The position numbers and the translations under genes were made by a program. The notes beneath the pieces were generated by a model. That model saw only the letters and a program-made list of their open reading frames with translations. It searched no databases and was not told where the DNA came from. From Candidatus Sulfotelmatobacter sp. (GTDB lineage Bacteria > Acidobacteriota > Terriglobia > Terriglobales > Acidobacteriaceae): 11,766 bases of DNA. The stretch covers positions 1 to 11,766 of the forward strand of contig JASIEN010000527.1 of NCBI GenBank assembly GCA_030045935.1. Reading direction: 5' to 3'. Every line of letters begins with the position of its first letter. Position 1 is the stretch's first letter. Of the stretch, positions 1 to 4,861 are shown piece by piece.

Positions 1-35
1 AGATGGGTCTTAGCTTCCTGGACATTCACTTCCAT
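1..35 (-). CDS. Phd/YefM-type antitoxin, N-terminal 12 residues only (runs off left edge)
   Basis: Reading leftward from the ATG at 35-33, the minus strand encodes MEVNVQEAKTH and then CT-, which must be Leu. This is the characteristic start of Phd/YefM/VapB-type antitoxins (pattern v-n-v-x-E-A-K-t-x-L), the DNA-binding end of a type II toxin-antitoxin antitoxin that neutralises a partner toxin and represses its own operon. The rest of the gene and any toxin lie outside the window. Support comes from the strong promoter placed exactly upstream, with its -10 box 7 bases before the ATG, which implies a leaderless message. With only 12 residues the family call rests on a short but distinctive motif. 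A chance ORF is possible but unlikely given the promoter. Confidence 0.6.
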   Translation of the reverse strand, partial: MEVNVQEAKTH

Positions 36-70
36 ATGAGCAACTATAGCTAAGTCATGGACTAAGTCAA
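36..70 (-). promoter_or_regulatory. Sigma-70-type promoter of the Phd-like antitoxin, leaderless
   Basis: On the minus strand a -35 hexamer TTGACT (70-65, 5 of 6 consensus) is followed by a 16-base spacer and a -10 hexamer TATAGT (48-43, 5 of 6). Only seven bases (TGCTCAT) separate the -10 from the ATG, so transcription should begin at or within a base of the start codon. No Shine-Dalgarno is present, consistent with a leaderless message. Confidence 0.65.
50..68. repeat. Direct repeat CTAAGTC x2 inside the antitoxin promoter
   Basis: CTAAGTC occurs at 50-56 and again at 62-68, a period of 12 bases (about one helical turn). The copies fill the spacer and touch the -35 of the antitoxin promoter. 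Antitoxins of this family usually bind their own promoter, so this is a reasonable operator candidate. Phd-family operators are more often palindromic, so the assignment is an inference. Confidence 0.35.
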
Positions 71-152
71 CCTCCGGCTTTTTTCCACAGCTCTGCGAGG
101 TGTAAGCGAACAAATGGCGAAAATAAATGTAGCCAGTGAATCACTCATCAAG

Positions 153-170
153 TATAGTGCCTGTCGGAGG
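153..170 (+). promoter_or_regulatory. -10 box and Shine-Dalgarno of the DinB-like gene
   Basis: TATAGT at 153-158 is a good -10 hexamer but has no convincing -35 at 16-18 bases. GGAGG at 166-170 lies 5 bases before the ATG at 176 and is a strong ribosome binding site that fixes the start. If the -10 is used, the mRNA would begin almost at the Shine-Dalgarno. The rest of 71-152 shows no gene; it contains CCTCCGGC followed by six T (73-86), but no upstream arm to make it a terminator. Confidence 0.4.
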
Positions 171-175
171 CTTCT

Positions 176-679
176 ATGTCGACCAGCGAACTCTTACTGC
201 CCGAATTCGATGCCGAGATGAAAACTACGCGCACGATGCTTGAGCGCGTGCCTTACGACAAAAAAGATTTTGCGCCCCATGCCAAATCGATGACGATGGA
301 AAAGCTGGCGCCGCACCTGGCCGAACTGCCCGGTTTTGGCCTGACCATCCTGACCACTCCGGAACTGGATTTCAGCAACGCGCCAAGCCGTGCACGGCCG
401 CCTTTTGAGCCGGCTGGGCTGCTGAAATTCTTCGATGAAGGCGCAGCCAAGACGCGAGCGGCTCTTGCTGCCCTGCCCGACAGCGCATGGACTAATAATT
501 GGAAGTTAAGCTTTCAAGGCAAGACGATTTTCAACGGCCAGAAATTTCTGGCCTACAGGCAGATGTTCTTGAATCATCTGGTGCACCATCGCGCGCAACT
601 AGGAGTTTATCTTCGGATGAATGACAAGCCTCTACCTGCAACATATGGGCCGAGTGCGGACGACAGAATGGGATTCTGA
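176..679 (+). CDS. DinB-like four-helix metal-binding protein
   Basis: A 167-residue protein of the DinB/YfiT-like superfamily. These are small cytoplasmic four-helix bundles that bind a divalent metal through three histidines; some act in thiol-dependent or transferase reactions and many have no known substrate. The diagnostic features are His47 (in APHLAEL) and the late-helix motif at 134-142 (HLVHHRAQL) giving His134 and His138, followed by GVYLRMNDKPLPATYGPS, the usual C-terminal close of these proteins. Length is normal for the family (about 150-175). The start is fixed by a GGAGG 5 bases upstream. It stands alone: divergent from the Phd-like antitoxin and convergent with the metallophosphoesterase. 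Family assignment is good; the specific activity cannot be read from sequence. Confidence 0.85.
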   Translation: MSTSELLLPEFDAEMKTTRTMLERVPYDKKDFAPHAKSMTMEKLAPHLAELPGFGLTILTTPELDFSNAPSRARPPFEPAGLLKFFDEGAAKTRAALAALPDSAWTNNWKLSFQGKTIFNGQKFLAYRQMFLNHLVHHRAQLGVYLRMNDKPLPATYGPSADDRMGF

Positions 680-684
680 AAGAA

Positions 685-739
685 CCACGGATTCGTGGGC
701 AAGTTATACCGCTTCCGTGGAGCATCTGCTGACTTGCCC
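685..739. other. Interlocking inverted repeats between convergent genes (possible pseudoknot or terminator)
   Basis: Two perfect inverted repeats interleave in the 67-base gap: CCACGG (685-690) with CCGTGG (715-720), and GGGCAAG (697-703) with CTTGCCC (733-739). Formed together they would be an H-type pseudoknot. A competing local hairpin CCACG-GATT-CGTGG (685-698) is followed on the minus strand by TTCTTTC, so it may serve as a weak terminator for the metallophosphoesterase. No strong U-tract exists on either strand. Confidence 0.3.
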
Positions 740-746
740 TTGGCCG

Positions 747-1853
747 TTATTCGAACTGCAGCATGACAATTTCCGGATTCGATCCCAAGCGCAGGGGTGG
801 GCCCCAGGTGCCCGCGCCGCTTGAGGTGAAGATCTGCATTTTGCCGATCCGGCTCAGACCATAGACCAGCTGGCGATAGATTTTGCGGGCGAACCAGCTC
901 CACGGAATGAACTGTCCAAGATGGGTGTGTCCAGAGAGTTGCAGCGATACCCCTGCCGCTTCCGCAACCTCGGGATGGTGCGGCGCATGCAAAAGTAGGA
1001 TGCTTGCACGCTCGCGATCGAGTTTTACCCGCTGGAGCACTGACGCGAGGTGCTCGGCGCGCAGTGCGTTGCGGTAGGGCACTCCCACGATCTGCAAACC
1101 GTCGGCTTCGATTTTTTCGTTGTGCAGCACGCGAACTCCTGCAGCCTTCACAGCGTGCACGTATTTATCTTCGTCTCGGAACTGCTCGTGATTTCCCGCG
1201 ACAAAATAAACCCCCTGTGGTGCGCTGAGTTTGCTGAGCGGCGCGGCGGCCTTCTGTGCATCGATATACGTGCCGTCGTACAAGTCGCCGGCAATGAAAA
1301 TCGCGTCCGGGCCTTCGCTGAGAATCAACGAGACCATGCGCCGCAGAAAATTACCGTTGCGCACGTGCCCGAGATGCAGGTCGCTGATAAGGGCGGCCTT
1401 GCGTCCGCGCCATGCCTCGGGAAGGTTCGCCAGGCGTATGGTCGCGTGCGTAACGCGCGTCCAGTTAGCGTTGACGATTCCGGCCATGCCGACCACGACG
1501 GCTGTGGCAAAAAGCCACTCAACCACGCGATGGAAAGCGACGTGTGCGCCGGTGAGCTGGGCAACTCCGTAAACGATCCATGCCGCCAATGCTGCGACGA
1601 ACAGAAAGGTCAGCAAGCCAAGCCAGACGGCAGCGGCGCGATAGAAAGTCCGAAGCAAAGGATTGGTGTAGCGATAGGCGAGCACTGAAGCCGCGATGAA
1701 GCTGATAGAAAGAAGTCCCAGCGTTACCTGCAGCCAGAGTTTACTGTCGGCTGGCGTTAAATACGTCCAGGTTTCATAAAGCAGAAAGTGCGTCAGAAAA
1801 AGGACGGTTTGAACAACGGTGACGAAGCCCACAATTCCAAGTCCACGGCGCAT
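747..1853 (-). CDS. Membrane-anchored YaeI/YkuE-type metallophosphoesterase
   Basis: The protein has about four N-terminal hydrophobic segments (near residues 10-32, 45-66, 78-106 and 117-133, numbered from the TTG at 1871), then a calcineurin-like phosphoesterase domain. Its metal-binding motifs are in order: SDLHLGH (163-169; Asp164, His166), GDLYDG (195-200; Asp196), GNHE (226-229; Asn227, His228), LLHAPHH (293-299) and SGHTHLGQ (313-320; His315, His317). All five are intact, so it should be an active two-metal hydrolase, probably facing the membrane surface. YaeI/YkuE relatives act on phosphoesters, possibly lipid-linked, but the substrate here is unknown. I chose ATG at 1853; an in-frame TTG at 1871 adds six residues, and neither has a Shine-Dalgarno. 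No terminator is visible between it and the genes upstream on the same strand, so it may be read through from enolase and L,D-transpeptidase. Confidence 0.9.
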   Translation of the reverse strand: MRRGLGIVGFVTVVQTVLFLTHFLLYETWTYLTPADSKLWLQVTLGLLSISFIAASVLAYRYTNPLLRTFYRAAAVWLGLLTFLFVAALAAWIVYGVAQLTGAHVAFHRVVEWLFATAVVVGMAGIVNANWTRVTHATIRLANLPEAWRGRKAALISDLHLGHVRNGNFLRRMVSLILSEGPDAIFIAGDLYDGTYIDAQKAAAPLSKLSAPQGVYFVAGNHEQFRDEDKYVHAVKAAGVRVLHNEKIEADGLQIVGVPYRNALRAEHLASVLQRVKLDRERASILLLHAPHHPEVAEAAGVSLQLSGHTHLGQFIPWSWFARKIYRQLVYGLSRIGKMQIFTSSGAGTWGPPLRLGSNPEIVMLQFE

Positions 1854-1885
1854 GAATATTAGATTCGGCAAGAGGCCGCTTGGAT

Positions 1886-2008
1886 TTATCGGGAGCAGAC
1901 GATAGGAGTGGGGACTCTAAGGGTGAAGATGGAATAACCAAGCGCACGGGCCTCATACCCACCTTCGGGAGATTCCTGGACGGAAAAGATGATCTCGCTA
2001 TCGGGCAT
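1886..2008 (-). pseudogene. Truncated HicB-like antitoxin fragment
   Basis: A 40-codon minus-strand ORF starts MPDSEIIFSVQESPEGGYEA and continues RALGYSIFT, matching the opening of small HicB-like proteins (beta-strand, PEGGYxARALGxxIFT). Intact members run on with an acidic helix (typically D-x-x-E-E-L-R-x-x-V-x-D-A) to about 65-75 residues. Here the similarity stops dead after IFT and eleven unrelated residues lead to TAA. The other two frames downstream do not resume the family, so this is a truncation and not a simple frameshift. HicB proteins neutralise the HicA mRNA-cleaving toxin, but many solitary HicB-like genes exist without one, and no HicA-like ORF is visible here. It sits 29 bases after the L,D-transpeptidase stop and just before the metallophosphoesterase start. 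Family recognition is from memory of the motif, so moderately sure. Confidence 0.5.
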
Positions 2009-2014
2009 AGCTGG

Positions 2015-2020
2015 ATTATA
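2015..2020 (-). promoter_or_regulatory. Consensus -10 box (TATAAT) 6 bases before the HicB-like start
   Basis: A perfect TATAAT on the minus strand (2020-2015) is followed by CCAGCT and then the ATG at 2008, the spacing expected for a leaderless message. No good -35 is present (CCTTAA at 17 bases). It could now serve the downstream metallophosphoesterase, which has no clear promoter of its own. Confidence 0.5.
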
Positions 2021-2037
2021 GCTCGCTTAAGTCATCA

Positions 2038-2547
2038 TTAAGGCCGGATTTCAATAGGCGTGCCAACATCAACCACTCTCCAAATCTCGTCGATTTCGTC
2101 ATCTGTCACAGCGACACAGCCATCCGTCCAATCGATAGTTCGGTGAAGCGATCCCATCCAGCTAAGCCCATTCTGAATGCCGTGAATCTCAACGTCGCCA
2201 CCCGGATCGACGCCGTTTCTCTCCGCATGCTGGCGGTCGGCCAGGTTCGGATACGAAATGTGGAGCGCACGATAAAACCTGCTGGCACTCTTCTTCGCGT
2301 CGATGGTGTAGTTTCCTTCAGGTGTTTTATGGTCACCGAGTTGGGTTTTCGGTCCTACGGGGCTGCGGCCGATCGCTATTTTGTACGTCTTCAGGACAAC
2401 TGTGCCGTTAAGCAGCATCATCGTGTGTGCGGACTTGTAGACCAAAATTCTGTTGGCCTTGGCACCATCGGGAATGTGGTTATGATTTCCACATGCGGCA
2501 CACCACACAAGCGCGACGAACACTAGAAGCCGTTGCAGATGCTCCAC
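2038..2547 (-). CDS. L,D-transpeptidase (YkuD domain) lipoprotein
   Basis: A 169-residue exported protein with a YkuD/ErfK-type domain. The N-terminus has a short hydrophobic stretch (residues 6-18) ending in CAAC, a plausible lipobox with Cys19 as the lipidated residue, though Cys at -3 is unusual. The catalytic fold shows IAIGRSPVGPK (58-66), GDHKTPEG (71-78), the conserved IHG (His122) and DWTDGC (139-144) with catalytic Cys144. The D-W-T-x-G-C form, instead of the S-H-G-C form, is typical of the YafK-like branch. Family members make 3-3 cross-links in peptidoglycan, attach proteins to it, or, as for YafK/DpaA, cleave such links; which applies here is open. The start is a GTG, the only possible start before residue 43; it lies 3 bases after the enolase stop with no strong Shine-Dalgarno, so translation is probably coupled to enolase. 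Confidence 0.87.
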   Translation of the reverse strand: MEHLQRLLVFVALVWCAACGNHNHIPDGAKANRILVYKSAHTMMLLNGTVVLKTYKIAIGRSPVGPKTQLGDHKTPEGNYTIDAKKSASRFYRALHISYPNLADRQHAERNGVDPGGDVEIHGIQNGLSWMGSLHRTIDWTDGCVAVTDDEIDEIWRVVDVGTPIEIRP

Positions 2548-2550
2548 AAT

Positions 2551-3837
2551 TTATCCGTGATAATTCAACGCCTTCAATCCCAAAAACTTGGCCGACTCTC
2601 CTAACTCGCCTTCAATCCGTAGCAACTGGTTGTATTTGGAAATTCGGTCGGTACGCGATGCGGATCCAGTTTTGATCTGTCCGGCGCCGGTAGCCACGGC
2701 CAAATCTGCGATGAATGTATCTTCCGTCTCGCCCGAGCGGTGCGAAATCACGGATGTGTATCCATTTCGCCGCGCCAGATCGATAGCGTCCAAAGTTTCA
2801 CTGACCGTACCGATCTGATTGACCTTGATGAGAATCGAATTCGCCACGCCTTTATCGATTCCTTCTTGCAGGAATTGAATGTTCGTCACAAAGATGTCAT
2901 CGCCGACGAGCTGAATTTTCGCGCCGAGTTCTTTGGTGAGGTTCTGCCAGCCATCCCAGTCTTCCTCCGACAATCCATCTTCCAAAGAAACAATCGGATA
3001 GTCATTCACCCACTTCGCCCAGAAACGCACCATGTCGTCGGAACTTTTCGCCGACTTGTCAGATTTCTTGAACACATACTTGCCATCCTGATAAAACTCG
3101 CTCGCTGCCGGGTCGAGAGCGATGGCAATTTCTTCTCCCGGCTTGTAGCCGGCCTGATTAATCGCTTCCAGCACAACCTCAATGGCTTCAACATTCGACT
3201 TCAACGATGGAGCAAATCCGCCTTCATCTCCCACGGCAGTGTTATAGCCCCGTTTTTTCAGCACCCCCTTGAGCGTGTGAAAAACCTCGACTCCCCAGCG
3301 TAACGCTTCAGAAAAAGATTCCGCTCCGACCGGCATCACCATGAATTCCTGAAAATCGACATTGTTATCGGCATGCGCGCCACCGTTAAGAATGTTCATC
3401 ATGGGCACAGGCAGAATATTCGCGCCTGCACCGCCGAGATAGCGATAGAGCGGCATGCCGTATTCGGCCGCAGCCGCGCGCGCTACTGCCATCGAGACAG
3501 AAAGAATCGCATTCGCGCCCAGGCGTCCTTTGTTTTCGGTGCCATCGAGTTCGATCATCTTCTGGTCGAGCCCCCGCTGGTCAGCTGCGTCCCAGTTCGC
3601 AAGGGCCTCAGCAATTTCACCGTTCACGTTTTCGACAGCCTTAAGAACTCCTTTGCCCTGGTATCGAGTATTGTCACCATCGCGCAGTTCGACAGCTTCG
3701 TGTTCCCCTGTCGAAGCTCCACTGGGAACGATGGCGCGCCCCACTGTTCCGCTGGCCAGTTGCACTTCCGCCTCGACCGTAGGATTGCCGCGGGAATCGA
3801 GCACTTCGCGGGCGACGATGCCACTAATATTTGTCAT
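2551..3837 (-). CDS. eno: Enolase (phosphopyruvate hydratase)
   Basis: Enolase interconverts 2-phosphoglycerate and phosphoenolpyruvate in glycolysis/gluconeogenesis and is often a degradosome partner. The 428 residues are full length and nearly all landmarks are visible: AREVLDSRGNPTVEAE (9-24), the mobile loop SGAST (39-43), NGGAHADNNVDFQEFMVMP (151-169), GDEGG with Glu205, the three magnesium ligands Asp242 (ALDPAASEF), Glu286 (SLEDGLSEEDW) and Asp313 (VGDDIFVTN), catalytic Lys338 (LIKVNQIG), SHRSGET (365-371) and Lys389 (IKTGSASR). The ATG start has GGAG nine bases upstream. It leads the minus-strand series with the L,D-transpeptidase directly behind it. Nothing is unusual in the protein itself. 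Confidence 0.98.
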   Translation of the reverse strand: MTNISGIVAREVLDSRGNPTVEAEVQLASGTVGRAIVPSGASTGEHEAVELRDGDNTRYQGKGVLKAVENVNGEIAEALANWDAADQRGLDQKMIELDGTENKGRLGANAILSVSMAVARAAAAEYGMPLYRYLGGAGANILPVPMMNILNGGAHADNNVDFQEFMVMPVGAESFSEALRWGVEVFHTLKGVLKKRGYNTAVGDEGGFAPSLKSNVEAIEVVLEAINQAGYKPGEEIAIALDPAASEFYQDGKYVFKKSDKSAKSSDDMVRFWAKWVNDYPIVSLEDGLSEEDWDGWQNLTKELGAKIQLVGDDIFVTNIQFLQEGIDKGVANSILIKVNQIGTVSETLDAIDLARRNGYTSVISHRSGETEDTFIADLAVATGAGQIKTGSASRTDRISKYNQLLRIEGELGESAKFLGLKALNYHG

Positions 3838-3892
3838 GACTCAGAACTCCGTCCTCTTATAGCTTAGCTCCTGCTTGAAACGCACGATTATA
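3838..3892 (-). promoter_or_regulatory. eno promoter (-10 TATAAT) and leader with Shine-Dalgarno
   Basis: On the minus strand a perfect TATAAT lies at 3892-3887, predicting a start near 3880 and a leader of about 43 bases. The leader contains GAGGACGGAG, with GGAG nine bases before the enolase ATG. No recognisable -35 lies at 16-18 bases, so the promoter may rely on an activator or upstream contacts. Confidence 0.5.
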
Positions 3893-4065
3893 GCGAAAGC
3901 AGGTTCAGCGCACGATGATGCTCTCACTTTTTCGTCGCGAGCGACATTAGCGAGAGCTCATTACCCGAACGACACAAAGGTTCACACAGGATGCGCAGGA
4001 CAAAGACATCTCCTCTCCCTGATTTGGCATCGTTATCTTCGTTGGTTCCCACGGGCGGCCGAATA
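3893..4065. other. Intergenic stretch between divergent eno and glycine-zipper genes
   Basis: No gene is supported here; open frames through it lack start signals and family resemblance. An inverted repeat GCTCTC (3920-3925) / GAGAGC (3952-3957) encloses a second one, GTCG-CGAG-CGAC (3934-3945), upstream of the eno promoter and possibly regulatory. A stretch around 3969-3990 (ACACAAAGGTTCACACAGG) resembles a degenerate tandem ACACA/AGG repeat but has only about two units. Confidence 0.3.
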
Positions 4066-4140
4066 TTGTTCCCCTACACCAGCTGGTCTAGAGTCAAAGA
4101 CTATAGCTGCGGGTTCTTAGGATAGGAAGGTCCGAGGAGG
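4066..4140 (+). promoter_or_regulatory. Candidate promoter and strong ribosome binding site of the glycine-zipper gene
   Basis: TTGTTC (4066-4071), a 17-base spacer and TAGAGT (4089-4094) form a weak -35/-10 pair (4 of 6 in the -10). AGGAGG at 4135-4140 is a perfect Shine-Dalgarno, 4 bases before the ATG at 4145. It favours this ATG over the out-of-frame ATG at 4141, which abuts the Shine-Dalgarno. Confidence 0.4.
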
Positions 4141-4144
4141 ATGT

Positions 4145-4780
4145 ATGAAGAAATGCATGATTCTGCCTTGTGCGCTGTTGCTGGCGGCTTTGGCCGTGGC
4201 GCAAAGCCCATCTCCAGTCCCGGCCGGCACGGCTCTAATGGTGAAGCTTGAGACCACGCTGGCGACTTTCAGCAATAAGGCGGGAGATCCGTTCCGGGCC
4301 AGCCTGACGCAAGCCGTCATGCTCAACGGTAATATGATCATTCCCGCTGGAGCGATTATCGAAGGCCGTGTCACCAAGGTTTCGGAACCGCGCCGCATTT
4401 CCGGCAAGCCGACGATAGCGATTCTGCCCGAAGCTCTGATTCTTCCCAGTGGCGACCGTCTCTTCCTCGATGCCCGGCTGGTAGATACAAATCTGGGCGG
4501 CGGTACTGATGTCGACCAGGAAGGCGAGTTCAAGGGATCAGGCCATGACCGGCGTGATCAACTGGAAACCGGCGGCGGCGCCGCGGGAGGCATGCTGATC
4601 GGTGGCTTAGCTGGCGGCCCAATTGGAGTGCTGGTCGGTGGAGCGATTGGCGCAGGCGCGACTGGTGCTCATTGGCTGGCCAAGCATCGCTCGGCGACCT
4701 TGCCGGCCGGAACTCTGTTGACGCTGGAACTGAATCGCCCGCTTCAGATGACAAGTTCGGTGGCCAGCGCGGGGCAGTGA
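4145..4780 (+). CDS. Secreted glycine-zipper protein with PAG beta-repeats, function unknown
   Basis: A 211-residue exported protein. It opens with a clear Sec signal peptide (MKK, hydrophobic core 5-18, likely cleavage after AVAQ near residue 20). A beta-rich region follows with phrases such as TTLATFSNKAGDPFRA (37-52), reminiscent of the TrbI/VirB10-like beta-barrel phrasing common in exported acidobacterial proteins. The element PAG followed by alternating hydrophobics occurs three times (VPAGTALMVKL 25-35, IPAGAIIEGRV 66-76, LPAGTLLTLEL 186-196). Residues 143-175 form a glycine zipper (GGGAAGGMLIGGLAGGPIG and on) able to insert in or cross a membrane. This suggests an envelope-associated protein, but no activity can be assigned. 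It is monocistronic, with a strong Shine-Dalgarno before it and a strong terminator 22 bases after it. Confidence 0.78.
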   Translation: MKKCMILPCALLLAALAVAQSPSPVPAGTALMVKLETTLATFSNKAGDPFRASLTQAVMLNGNMIIPAGAIIEGRVTKVSEPRRISGKPTIAILPEALILPSGDRLFLDARLVDTNLGGGTDVDQEGEFKGSGHDRRDQLETGGGAAGGMLIGGLAGGPIGVLVGGAIGAGATGAHWLAKHRSATLPAGTLLTLELNRPLQMTSSVASAGQ

Positions 4781-4801
4781 AGCACATTATGCTTTGTTAG
4801 A

Positions 4802-4833
4802 GCCGGAGGCATCAGCCTCCGGCCTTTGTGTTT
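4802..4833 (+). terminator. Intrinsic terminator of the glycine-zipper gene
   Basis: A perfect 9-bp stem, GCCGGAGGC / GCCTCCGGC (4802-4810 with 4815-4823), with an ATCA loop is followed by CTTTGTGTTT on the plus strand. The minus side has no T-run, so it should act mainly for the plus-strand gene and prevent read-through antisense to GH57. Confidence 0.85.
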
Positions 4834-4861
4834 CGATACGAAGCGATCGCACGACACCGCC

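Noticed and set aside
73..86. CCTCCGGC plus T-run as a terminator
   Set aside because: The complementary upstream arm GCCGGAGG is absent; the T-run alone is not evidence.
1050..1688. 212-codon plus-strand open frame opposite the metallophosphoesterase
   Set aside because: It is antisense to a gene with all catalytic motifs intact, has no Shine-Dalgarno and no family resemblance; a shadow frame.
2147..2150. Loss of the S-H-G-C catalytic motif in the L,D-transpeptidase
   Set aside because: The D-W-T-x-G-C version with an upstream IHG is normal for the YafK-like branch, so the enzyme is not considered inactive.
2740..3303. 187-codon plus-strand open frame opposite eno
   Set aside because: Lies wholly within the highly conserved enolase gene and reads as its reverse complement with no recognisable domain.
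3875..4120. 81-codon plus-strand open frame in the eno/glycine-zipper gap
   Set aside because: No ribosome binding site, low-complexity unrelated sequence, and it overlaps the eno promoter and the downstream gene's promoter region.
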